NCBI GenBank assembly: GCA_018287875.1
Contig: JAGVVL010000027.1
Span: 124,001 to 188,000, forward strand
Direction of reading: 5' to 3'
DNA: 64,000 bases
DNA from: Nigrospora sphaerica
Lineage: Eukaryota; Ascomycota; Sordariomycetes; Amphisphaeriales; Apiosporaceae
The notes under the pieces were generated by a model. The model had not been told where the DNA came from, ran no database searches, and saw nothing but the letters and a program-made list of their open reading frames with translations. Made by a program: the position numbers and the translations under genes. Shown here one piece after another: positions 33,265 through 43,929 of this stretch; positions within the stretch are counted from its first letter, which is position 1; each line of letters begins with the position of its first letter.

Positions 33265-36200
33265 GGAATTCACCGGACACCCAAGACGTCGGGGTGCCTG
33301 GCAAGACAGAGAAGCCGCGAGACAAGTCAGAGCTGCTCGCAGGCGACAAGCTAAGCAGTCGGGAAACGACCAACGCCAGTTGTAAAGGGACTACAGCTGG
33401 CCCGGCAGGACAAGAAGTCCCTATACGCGATACACTAAAAATATCGCGAAGTGAACGGACCATTAGTAACACCAGTTCAGGTCCTAGGCCACAAAGTGCT
33501 CGCACTAGTCGACAGTGGAGCCCAAGGATATTATTTCTCTCCAAGAATCGTCAACGAACTCCAGATACCCTGGAAAATGAAAGACGCCCCTTACCAACTC
33601 AGCGCGGCAGATGGAGAGTTCTTCGCGTACGACCACGGCAAAGTGGTAAGGGAGACTGCGCCCCTTCCGATGCACCTACCCGGGAAGACAGAAATTCTCA
33701 CGTGCGACATCGCCGACATATCAGGATACGATATGATATTGGGGATACCCTGGTTGCGGGAGAGCAATCCCAGAGTTAACTGGAGAACAGGCCAACTCCA
33801 GTGGGATACACCAGGAAGAGGCTTAGCCTCTGAGAAGCGTCAACGAAACAGACCCTCAAGCAAGCCTACGACCCTTCGAGCTTACCTTATGATGAAAGGA
33901 GCTAAGGACGTCGAGCTCGAACACAGACCCGAAGTACCAGAACCGTACCAGGAGTTCAGTGACCTGTCCCGTGGAAAACTGTCTACAGGAATACCAGAGC
34001 ACAGCGTATGGGACCATGAGATACCCCTACAAGAAGAAAAACAACCGAAACCTTCAAATATCTACCCGATCAACCCAGAACATGAGCAAGGACTACGAGA
34101 ATACATCGAGGAGAACCTCGAGAAAGGAAACATCCGACCATAAAACTCACCAGCAGGATATTCAATTCTGTTTGTCCCAAAGAAAGCAGGAAAAGATGGC
34201 AAAGTCAAATGACGACTATGTATCGACTATCGTGAACTCAACGCCATCAAAATTGAGGATTGTTACCCCCTACCACTCATCAGAGAACTACGCGACAAGC
34301 TAGGCAGAGCTATCATCTTCACCGCTCTAGACCTACCAAACGGATACAACCTCATTCGCATCAAGGTTGGCCCAAGTGGTGGTAGTCCAACTTTTCCGAG
34401 GTAGTTAACCTTATCCTTTTCGAATTCCCTCTTATCGGGGTTCACTAGCAGCTTTGTGTCTCTGAGTGCTTGTAGCACTAGTCTGACATGTTCGCGGTGT
34501 TCCTCGAGGCTTTCGGAGTAGATCAGGATATCGTCGAGGTAGACAACGACGAACTTGTCGATGAATTCTCGTAGGACGTGGTTCGTCATGTTCTGAAAGC
34601 TTGCTGGTGCGTTAGTGAGGCCGAATGGCATCACTAAGTACTCGTAGTGTCCGGATTTACAACGGAACGCTGTGTTCCATTCTTCGCCTTCCCAGACTTG
34701 GACCACCAACAAAGTCAGCTCATCCTCCTCATCGCCAACAACTTCAACCATGAATATAATAACAAATACAACACCAATAGATAGATTAATTATACCATTC
34801 TCATCGCCTTTCAATTGTGCATCTTCTGATATGGCCATCGATCGGGGAAAACAGCTGCGTGCTGCTATTCGTGCCACGAAGAACGGCGCCTCCGTCCGCT
34901 CAGCTGCTAAGCAACACTCTATCCCTAGGTCCACACTTCAACGCCGTATTGACGGTGGACGGACCATTCGTGAGGCTCACGAGGAGCAACAGAACCTTTC
35001 ACCGCGCCAGGAAGCTCATCTAGTGCGCTGGGTCAAGACGCAGACCAAGTTAGGCTACGCGCCGCCTCACTCAAGGTTCACGATGTATGCTTTGAGGATC
35101 TCTCGAGCGTCTGGAGGACCTGAGACCTTCGGAAAACACTGGATCCAACGCTTCCTGAAGCGTCATCCAGAGTTGAAGACCTTACGCAGCGTCCGCTATG
35201 ACTAGAGGCGCGCTAACGCAGCTTGTTCAACAAATATCGAGGAGTTCTTCCAACGATTGGATGACCCCTTAATGTCAGCCATCCCTCCAGCTCACACTTA
35301 TAAAGCCGACGAGATAGGGTCCCAGATCGGAATTGGAGACGCTCCCCTTGTTATCGGACCCTCTGTGCTTAAGGAGGTTGATGCGTAAAAGGTAGGGGAC
35401 CTGCCAGTTGACAGATCCTGTTCTTAATAGCCTATGTATGTCCACAGTATCCAGTTTAGCAGACTAGGTTATTGTCCCCCCCCCGTGGTGGCACGCATCA
35501 GAGGTCCTCATTAAGGACCCCCTAAATAGAGAGTGGGTGACTATCGTGAAGTGCGTGGCTGGAGACGGCAGAGCGCTTTTCCCCTTAGTCATCTTCGGAG
35601 GCAAAAACGTCCAGCAGCAGTGGTTTGATGATGAGATGCTAGGAGAAGATGACCTCAAGTCCTGGATGTTCGCCTCTAGCGGTTCTGGCTGGTCAAGTAA
35701 GGAGATAGCGCTACGCTGGCTACGTGAGGTGTTCCTCCCTCAGACGAAGCCTCAAAACTATCGCCAGTGGCGTCACCTCATCATCGACGGCCATAACAGC
35801 CACGTCAACGAGCCTTTCCTCCTAGAATGTCTCCAAGCGCGATTCTGGCTTAATTTCCTCCCAGCGCACTGCTCACAAATCCTCCAGCCCCTCGACGTCG
35901 GCCCATTCTCAGCGTTGAAGCGCAGGTTCAGGTCCATTTTGCGTGCCACCTGCTATTCCATGATGGTTACCGTTGCCGGCAAGCCAGAGTTCGTGGCTGC
36001 TTAGAAAAGAGCCCGAAATGAAACCCTGACGATGGAAAAGATCCTGAGAGGCTGGGAGGCAACTGGAATCTTTCCAAGGGACCGTTCCAAGCCTCTCAAT
36101 AGCAGGCTCACTGCCCAGGCGGACGCGCAGACTGTGGGAGAACCGGAGCGCGCGAAACCACAAGACTAAAGCGCAGCGTTAAACGAAAACGAACTTAAGA

Positions 36201-37973
36201 CTCCAACGAATAGCATGCAAGTGAAGAAATTAGGGCTTCGTGTGTTGGCAGCGGACAGCGCGCTCGCGACTGCAATGCAGCGCCGAGGCCTTTGGAAGCT
36301 GCAGAAGGCCTTCGACATCCTCACCGCCAGCAACGTCGCTCACGAGCAGAAAAATGAGCAATTAAAAGCTGCACTCGAGATACAGCGACCTCGAAAACAG
36401 CGTCGAGTCCTTCCTAAGTCTTAACAAGCGTTTATTGACATGGAGGACATCTCGCAAGCTAGGGATCAGCTGAGGGATAAAGCGGACCAAGTTCGTCCAC
36501 AGAGGTTTGCGCGCCAGCAGCCAAATAGGCGGTCGAAAACACGACAAATTGAAGATAGTTGGGACCATGAGATATAGAAGGTCCTTGAGGAGATACAAGT
36601 CAAGTATTAGCTAATTAGGCCTGGTTGTGGCTGCGAAACACCAAAAACCGTCTCAGGGGGTCTCATGATAGGTGTGGTGGCCCAAGTCTGGATTGGCCCA
36701 AGTGGTGGTAGTCCAACTTACGTCATACCCGCAGGAGGAAATCCGGATGGAAGAATCCAAGGTTTCAGCAGTCAGAGAATGGCCGACACCCCAGGATGTG
36801 AAGGATGTACGATCCTTCTTGGGATTAGCGAACTACAACAGGATGTTCATTCCTCAGTTCGGAAAGATCGCAGCCCCTCTGACGAACCTGACTCGCAAGG
36901 ACATCGACTTCCAATGGACCGAAACAGAAGAACAAGCCTTCATAGAATTGAAGAAAAGGATCACAGACGAACCAGTGTTACGTATGGCAGACCTCACATG
37001 ACCGTTTGAGGTCGAGACCGACGCATTAGATTATGCGATCGGAGGCCAACTCAGTCAGGCCGACCAGAATGGGAAGCTACACCCAGTGGCGTTCTTCTCA
37101 AAGAAACTCAACGGACCACAACTCAACTATCAGATCCACGACAAGGATTTAATGGCCATCATCGAAGCATTCCAACAATGGAAACACTTCCTCAGTGGTA
37201 CAGCATACCAAGTGAAAGTATACACTGACCATAAGAATCTCGCTACTTTCACGACAAAGAAGGAACTGAATAAGCGATAAATCCGCTGGATGGAATTCCT
37301 CTCTGAGTTCCATCTCGTCATTCTCTATAGGAAGGGTAATGAGAACGGCAGGGCCGATTCCCTAAGCCGCCGGCCGGATTTGAAACAAGAACCTACGGTG
37401 GAAACGCACACTATCCTCACAGAAGACGCTAATGGAAACCTAGTGCCCAATAGGCAGCTAGACACAATGTACCAAGTCCAGTACAAAGACTGGACACAGA
37501 AGATCAAAGAGCTTAAGGGAGAAGAACCACCACGGTATAACGGCAAGATCGAGATACCTGAACAACTTCAGGACGAACTGATCAAAAACCTACATGAACA
37601 CTCCGTTCATGGACGCCAAGGAATCTTGAAGACCACGAGCCGGATACAGCGACACTACGACTGTCGAAAGCTGAAAGAACAAGTCGCCAAAATCATCAAG
37701 GACTGGGACCTGTGCAACAAGGCAAAAGCATCACGACACAAGCCATACGGAGAACTCCAGCCTATACCACCACCGGACAGAGCCTGGAAAACAATTGCGT
37801 TAGACTTCATCGTGAAGCTACCACCATCCAAGGAACCAATGTCACAAGCAGCCTATGACAGCATCCTTGTCATCACAGACAAACTCACGAAGTACAAATA
37901 CTTCATACCATACAAGGAAGCAAGCAACACCGAGAAACTCGCATATGTGACGGCGCTGGCAACTGCACACTGA
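33265..37973 (+). mobile_element. Ty3/gypsy retrotransposon remnant, interrupted by a Pogo element and locally inverted
   Basis: The pol polyprotein fragments in order are an aspartic protease (VLALVDSGAQGYYFS, about 33495-33540), the start of reverse transcriptase (33451-34363, ending YNLIRIK), the central reverse transcriptase in inverted orientation (34691-34391, with MPFGLTNAPASFQNM and VVVYLDDILIYS), then RNase H (36718-37290, KRITDEPVLRMADLT, FFSKKLNGPQLNYQIHDKDL), the chromodomain-side linker and zinc-finger part of integrase (HSVHGRQG, DLCNKAKASRHKPYGEL) and the first part of the integrase core (ALDFIVKLPPSKEP). Stops interrupt it at 34141, 34210, 36999 and 37278; several fit single transitions from Trp or Gln codons. 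Gag and the 3' half of integrase are not seen, nor is a 3' LTR. It is inactive. Confidence 0.9.
34365..36718 (+). mobile_element. Pogo/Fot-type DNA transposon nested in the gypsy element, decayed
   Basis: A DDE_1 (pogo) transposase frame begins at ATG 34831 (MAIDRGKQLRAAIRATKNG, helix-turn-helix) and includes the CENP-B-like half (FGKHWIQRFLKRHPELKTLR), ADEIGSQIG (first catalytic Asp, near 35308), LIIDGHNSHVNE (second, near 35785) and QPLDVGPFSALKR (third, near 35890). Stops at 35203, 35386, 36002, 36166 and 36422 break it. The right terminal repeat (about 36671-36718) contains TTGGCCCAAGTGGTGGTAG and ends GTCCAACT next to the target TA. The left terminal repeat is split in two by an inversion: its outer part lies at 34365-34390 and its inner part (CCAGACTTGGACCACCA) at about 34692-34709. 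All three catalytic acids remain, but the frame is dead. Confidence 0.85.
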
Positions 37974-38279
37974 TGGAACAGGTGGTGGACACTGGCAGAA
38001 GGGAGGGCCTGTGCATCTCAGGGTACTTAGATACCTTGAGACCGCCAGAGCCATCGTGTGTTTTCCTTCTTTTCTTCCTCACGTGGCTATCCTCAGTCAA
38101 TCTACGATCAGTTGTCGACTTGTCCAACTGCGTGCCGTGACAAGGATCACGTCTATGTGGCCCTCCCAGCATTGCTATAGTAAGGCCGTGTTATATGGTG
38201 AAGACTGGGGTAAAGGGGAAAGATGATGTATTCCGTCCGCCGGCCATGAAGTGGCTGTCAGGGCAGGAAACTATCTATG
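37974..38279. other. Unassigned spacer between two transposon remnants
   Basis: About 300 bp with no coding signature, joining the broken gypsy integrase to the second Pogo remnant. The origin is unknown. Confidence 0.35.
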
Positions 38280-39240
38280 GTGCGATATCCCAACTAGGTC
38301 GGTGGGGTAGCAGGACCCCTCCTTGACAAGGATACCGCAGCTTATTATATGTTTACCAACCCCCGCCAGGTATCACAGCTCATCATGAAGTTCTCAGTGC
38401 AGTGGCTGGCGTGGCCGTCCAGGATAAGGTGCCGCCACTGGTCAGCGTCCTCTAGAGCAGTCAGAAAGATCTGCCTTAACTAGCGCAGCGCAATTGAATT
38501 GCTGGTCCAGCCAGCCTGTGAGGCTTCAAAAAACCAGTTTTCGAAGTCTAGCTCGTCGATCTGGGCGGTAAACCACTGTTGTTGAACCGCCTTGCCCTTA
38601 AAAACCACCAAGGGAGGCAGCACGCGGCCAGACGCGTTGATTGCCTCCAAAGAGGTCGTCCACTCGCCTCGAGGCGTATCCATAGCGAAGATCTGGTTCA
38701 AAGCAGCAGGTCCGATGACGAAGCGGCAGTCTCCAAGGCCCATCTGAGCACCTATCTCATCGAAGTTCTAGGTGTGTTCTGGGGGAATCCTGGCAAGGTC
38801 TTCGTGGGCCAGCCTTTCGAAGAACTCCTCAATATTGGCGCGAGGCGCCGTTGAGGCGCTGGAAATCCATGCCAATGGACACCAGTGTCTTCACCTGCGG
38901 CAAGCGCTTAAAGAACCGGTGATGCCAGCGTTTTCTAAGGCGGCAGTGGCTTCTAAAGGTGTTGAGGATGGACTCGGCGAATTGACGAAAGCGGCCGTGT
39001 GTTGGAGCCCAGCCAAGGCGGCCTTGAAGTAACACCCACGCCACAAGCTGGCGCTCTTGCTCCTCAGTGAGGGCTTGGTGATGCTCCTGGGCATGCCTTT
39101 TCAGAGGCTTGAAATTGAATCTGGCAGTCAACCAGTGCCTAGTGACGTTGTATTGCTTGGCGACTGAGCGGATTGATTGACCTTGGGTCACTTAGAGGAG
39201 AGCGGCAGCCAGCTACATTTCATCCATCAATATTGGTATT
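38280..39240 (-). mobile_element. Second Pogo/Fot-type transposase remnant, 3'-truncated
   Basis: On the minus strand the fragment reads SIRSVAKQYNVTRHWLTARF (helix-turn-helix, from about 39191), RRWHHRFF-like KRWHHRFFKRLPQVKTL, NFDEIGAQMGLGDCRFVIGP (first catalytic Asp, about 38760), VVFKGKAVQQQWF and LILDGHASH (second Asp, about 38430). Frameshifts and stops separate these parts, including a TAG just before NFDE and a stop after IALR. The third catalytic motif is missing. It belongs to the same superfamily as the element at 34365-36718 but differs enough to be another family. Confidence 0.85.
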
Positions 39241-39427
39241 AAACGAAAGAGTGGAGAACTATGGTTCTCGAGATGTCATTTTCGTGTCTGTGAAATTTCT
39301 GGTTATTTAAATATTTGGTGTTGAAGGGCTGTGATTGCCTTATCTGTTGTCCGAAACTAATGGCTGTTTGGGGGGTTGGCTCTTTGGTAGGGGGTTGAGC
39401 TTATGTATTGGACGGTTGGCGATGTGC

Positions 39428-39949
39428 CTACTCCTCATCGGCCCAACAGTTGATCTCGATCTCCTCCTCGCCGCCATTGTTGTTGTCGTCGTCGCCGCCG
39501 CCAGCCACTGCATCGAGGGCGAGGCCCTCCATCTCGGACAGGTTGGTCTCGGTTTCGGCCTCGTCGCCGCTGCCACCGCCACCGTCGCCGCCACCGCCGA
39601 CCGACTCTTGCTGCTGTTGCTGCTGCTGGCCGTGGCCTCGGCTCCGGCCGCGGTTGCCGCGACCCGGGCCGGCCCGGCGGTTGGGCACGCTGCCCCCGAT
39701 GGTGACGTTGGTGAAGGCGCCACCATTGATTGGCACTAATAGCACTCCCGTTAGTATATAATGCTGTCGCTCCTTCCAAGGTTCTAACTCACCACCACCA
39801 CCCTGGTTGGTACGGCCGTCGCCGCCGCTCTTGCCCTTGCCTTTGCCCTTGTTGGGGCAGTGGCGGGCGAGGTGGCCGGCTCGGCCATAGGAGAAGCAAA
39901 GTCGAGGGGGACCGCCGCCGCCACCATCGCTAGCTATAATGGCGCTCAC
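39428..39949 (-). CDS. Zinc-knuckle-like, Gly/Gln/acidic low-complexity protein (5' end unresolved, Cys replaced)
   Basis: Predicted minus-strand exons are 39949-39793 and 39735-39428, joined across a 57-bp intron with a GTGAGT donor, an ACTAAC branch site and a TAG acceptor. The 5' limit is not a true start: the frame there opens at GTG and is preceded by an acceptor-like TGCACAG, so upstream exons are expected. The first exon carries CFSYGRAGHLARHC, a retroviral-type CCHC knuckle in which the second Cys is replaced by Tyr (one G-to-A change from TGC to TAC). The second exon is Gly/Arg-rich, then has a Gln run, a Gly run and an acidic C-terminus with an Asp/Asn run. It may derive from a retroelement Gag or be a host RNA-binding protein. 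Micro-exon-like repeats lie just upstream. Confidence 0.4.
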   Translation of the reverse strand: MSAIIASDGGGGGPPRLCFSYGRAGHLARHCPNKGKGKGKSGGDGRTNQGGGGELEPWKERQHYILTGVLLVPINGGAFTNVTIGGSVPNRRAGPGRGNRGRSRGHGQQQQQQQESVGGGGDGGGGSGDEAETETNLSEMEGLALDAVAGGGDDDNNNGGEEEIEINCWADEE

Positions 39950-40007
39950 TGTGCATGATTAGCCCCCTGATCATTGCGATTTGACGCCACGACCCCGTGA
40001 ACTCTGT

Positions 40008-40345
40008 TACTTACTCTTGACTAAGTAGATCGTTAGTTGGTATGAGAAAAGCGAAGCCAATAAGAGTTATGAGTTGCTTACTAGACTTGACGTTATCAAT
40101 GGTATCGGGCTACGGGTCGCGGGTTAGCATAGCACTGACAGTTAGCAGAAAAAGGGTAGGAAGGAGTTGTATATTGCTTACATCTTGGACTTGACGTTGT
40201 TAATGGATGCTACACACGGTATGGATCAGCATAACTTCATTTATGGGTAGAAACGGTGTAAGTAAGGGCCGTAAGTAGCTTACAATTAGACTTAACGTTG
40301 TCGATGATATTACACACGATATAAGTTAGTAAGATATAATTAAGA
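40008..40345 (-). repeat. ~100-bp tandem units each containing a micro-exon-like core and splice signals
   Basis: Three related units (about 40076-40175, 40176-40277, 40278-40345) and a partial fourth (about 40008-40075). On the minus strand each carries a core like AACAACGTCAAGTC followed by a GTAAGC donor. In two units the core is exactly 28 nt between an AG and the GTAAGC (40182-40209 and about 40082-40109). In a third the AG reads AA. CTAAC-like branch sites also occur between cores. Confidence 0.55.
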
Positions 40346-41484
40346 GATGTTCCGTCTGAGTAGGGACTGTGCGCCAGTCCTGTGTGGTTTGAAGTGGTAC
40401 AGATCGAAGGATGGGGTTCTTCTTCGATTTTTAATCGCCACTTGGCTTGAAGAGGAGTGTATAATCTAAGGTCAATACTGGAGAAGGATGTTAATTGGAA
40501 GGCTTGATGGAATTCTCCATAGAGGTAACGATGTCAGCTGTATAAGGGAGGAGAGAGGAGAAAGGAAGACGGGGAGGTCGAGGGAGCCGTTTTTGTGAGC
40601 CAGGCGTCCGCATAGTTCGGAATGCCATGGAGGCCCAAGCAAAAGGCTGCAAATGAAAACAGACAAGAAGCGAGGACTAGAGAATATTCCACGAGGGTAG
40701 GCAATTGGGTTGTGATGCGTTTTGGATATTCACTTACAATAGGGTACAAAATGGTTGGGGAAGAAAATAAGAGAGACGACCCAGCCACAGCTACAAGATA
40801 ATTCTACTTGATTCCCCCCCCCTCCCCCGAGACCTCGATTGGGTACGGCAGAGGGTCACTTACGCAGAATACAGGAAGGCACGAGGGGGAGTTGCATGTC
40901 CTCCGCTTGACCGGAATTCTTGACTTGGGCGTGCATTGTCTCTCCCAAGTGTCCCGTATGTATGATCTTCTAAATCCATTAGAAGTTGTGTCAAACTGAG
41001 CATTTAAATCCATAATAATGTACCGCCCTCGTCTGGATGTCCTGGTATCACATATCCGTACGTTTCTCAGTTCCTCTCTGTTGGTGGCCTCGCCCGTCTC
41101 TCGCGACTGCCCATTCCGTGTCCAAATATCTGGATAAATCAGAACTTTAAGGAGAACGCCGGGGACGGGTACTTGTGAAAAAAAAAATGCAAATTCTGGC
41201 CCATCCTCTCGCATGTTTCCTTTGTAGATCCCATCAGGCTCGTCCAACAAGTTGTGACAAGTCTTTTACTGCTGACGCACCATCGACGCACCTCAATTTC
41301 GACATCTCCTACTGTTGCCATTATGGAGCACATCAATCCCAACAGGCCCGGGAAATGCGAATTTTAGTTTTGTAGCCTAATCTGCCAATTAAAAAAACAG
41401 CATGACAGAAAGGGACGCTTAAAGAGACTTGCGCCACACTTTGGGTACGGCACGGCCTGTACGGAACGCTCCAGGTAACAAGTC
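40346..41484. other. No supported gene
   Basis: About 1.1 kb. Minus-strand open frames at 40804-41250 and 40534-40788 have no recognisable domain. The latter contains a hydrophobic segment (VLASCLFSFAAFCLGLHG) but no convincing start or splice pattern. Confidence 0.3.
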
Positions 41485-41661
41485 TCATCTGAAATTCTCA
41501 AGTATAGGTGGGAACGCGCTATACTTCGCATTTTCCGAACCTGTTGGGGTAAGAGCCGGAGCGGGAGGGGCCGGTGGCACCGAGGCGGGGGCCGGCGTGT
41601 TCGACCGCGCGAGACCTGTGGCGGCAAGAGCCACGAAGACGGCCATGATACCGGTACGCAT
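41485..41661 (-). CDS. Possible small secreted protein
   Basis: An ATG at 41661 sits in a good fungal context (GCCACCATGC) and opens a 58-residue frame beginning MRTGIMAVFVALAATGLARS, which has the charge and hydrophobicity of a signal peptide with a likely cleavage near residue 20. The rest is Pro/Ala-rich (PAPASVPPAPPAPALTP) and lacks cysteines. It ends at a TGA at 41487-41485. The frame could extend through an intron, since an AG acceptor-like TTTCAG lies at its end. No homologue was recognised. Confidence 0.3.
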   Translation of the reverse strand: MRTGIMAVFVALAATGLARSNTPAPASVPPAPPAPALTPTGSENAKYSAFPPILENFR

Positions 41662-43929
41662 GGTGGCGGTATGACTGGAACGAGGCAAGGTGAGCCGAGT
41701 GTCTGAATGGGTTGGATCACAGTATGTCCAAAGAAGAAGAGGGAGTGAGACAGCGACGGTTGGTGCTTTCGAACCAACACGGATTGCATGTTCACGACCT
41801 CCCGTATTTGTACCTGGCTTTTCCCTTGGCCACCTCACAGGTGGATAGGTGGGTGTCGCATACCTGGGCAATTGCCATCCGTGTTTACAATCCAGTGGGA
41901 GCGACGCAGAACGCGCAAACAACGTGCAGAGAGATGGGCGAGCTCTCGGCATTCCAAAGTACGGTTTGGAGGCCACAAGTTGCGGTGTGACAAGCACCTC
42001 TACTTCATGTTAGGTGGCGATCTGCCGTGTTCGGCTTTCTCGTCTAGGACCCCGGGCAATGGGGAGGAGGTATCGCACCCCGTCTTGTCCGTCACGAAGA
42101 CGTCTCTCTGCCCACTTATTGCGGTAACCTGTAGAGGGAAGCCATACGGCTGGTGAGACGAGCTAATTACGAGGGCGGGTGGCATCTACCGTCACAGCGG
42201 TGGCAGTATTGATTTTGTTAGTGCCGCGAGTGTGAAATGAGCCCATACGGGAGATATGTACACTGCAAGGGGATCGACGCCCCCTCCCCCGCGGTCCGGC
42301 AGAGAGCTCTACTGGGTTGAAATCCCCCTTCCAAGGGGGTCCCGGTCCCGGCACATGCTGGTGTTGCTGGGGGGTTGTAAATTATTGGTGACAAGCTTGT
42401 TCGGTGCAGTGGGTAATCTCGGTTACGGTCTGAGTAGGCGTGGCTCGCCATGCGTGTGTGGGGCTGTGAGGACTCTCTACACAGCATCGAGCGCCAGACA
42501 TGGAATGCTGGCATGGGGTTCGATATTATACAAGTGTTGTAATGCGGTGGAATGCCGCCTCCCCATACGCATTAGCTCCGAATGGACATACCCGTCGCCC
42601 GTTCAGCGTCGTTTGCTCACCTTGGGGCTGGAATGGTTATTGCAGAGAGGGCCACAAAGGATGACCAGGGAAGGATAGATACCGAGAGACGACGCCGGCG
42701 GATGACACAACGCCATGTTTGACGTTTCGCCGTCCGAGCTCGACCACGCGGGGCCGCCGGGCATTCCATTAGGATCGTGTCTTTCGGGGTTTCGACTCGC
42801 ACGCGCTGCAACTATGATGCCGTGCGGGACTGGCCGATTCGACGGCAGTTGCCCGATTGGGCGAGTGGAGCGTGGGCTTTACACTACATGACCTACCACT
42901 ACGTACCTGGAGCGAACAAAACCCCACAAAGCGTGCACGGTCATCGATCGGGGCTGACCGCAGAAACCTTGCTATCGCCTTTCGTTCCAGGGATTTTCCC
43001 TCCAGCCGCCGTCATTCGTGGCTGCGCACGCTGCGTTCGCCGGAAGACGGGCATCAAAAGTGACCGTCAGCCTGCGGACTCGTCTAGACACACGGGGTGG
43101 GCGTTAGGCTTCATATCTTGTCGTACCTGTACCTACACCGACCGTCTTTGGCCGACCGGGGTTGCTGGGAGAGACGATCGTCAGTATAACGTGTTGCGTG
43201 GTTCCGTGGTCCCGTGCTGGGTTCACATGGCGAACGAGGCACGCGACGAACACGGCCAATGAGAAGGGGACGAACTGACACTGCTGCCCTCCCAAAGGTC
43301 TTTCCTCGAGCTGGAGACGACCAGCCTCTTCTCCAGCTACCTTAGTAATAGCTGTACGACTACGGAGTAGTTGTAAGACCAGCCTCTTCTCCCGTTCGGT
43401 GCTCCATTTCCCAGCGCGTGCGTCCCCGCTGGTGCCAATGCGTCGGACGGACGCTTGGGGTGCCTGGGCCGACGGCACTTTATTCCTTTTAGGGAGTACT
43501 AACCTACTAGCCGTAACATCCAACATCCCTGGAACATTGATGAACGCATTCAGCTCGCTGACTCGCGCTGCAACCAACCTTCTCGACCTCGACTTGCTGC
43601 TCGAACTGCCTATGGCCGATACAGCGGGAAACGACGACGACCTCTTGACCCCATTTCCGCTGCCTGCATTGCCCACTTCCGCTGCCTGCATTGCTCTTCG
43701 TCATTCACCGACATCAGCGGCCAGGAACTGAACGCGCCAGCCACGCTTGCATTGTCCACACCCACCACGCCATCCGCCTCGTCTCGGTCTTTTCCTTGCT
43801 TCCCGCTTCCGTCCACCGTCCTTCTTCCGTCCCTGCCTTCTTTCGAGGAGCCGCCTTCCCCTTGCCTGCGTCTCGCCCTTTCGATTCCGGCCGAACCCGA
43901 AGAGCTATCGTCTGCCGTCCGCCGTCATC
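41662..43929. other. Intergenic region upstream of vam7
   Basis: About 2.3 kb. Open frames here (for example 42777-43262 and 43104-43691 on opposite strands) have no domain. Two 18-bp tandem copies of a CGCTGCCTGCATTGC sequence lie at about 43658-43695. The last 200 bp are pyrimidine-rich, consistent with the vam7 promoter and leader. Confidence 0.4.

Noticed and set aside
42777..43262. 161-codon plus-strand ORF
   Set aside because: No domain, poor start context, and overlapped by a minus-strand frame of similar quality.
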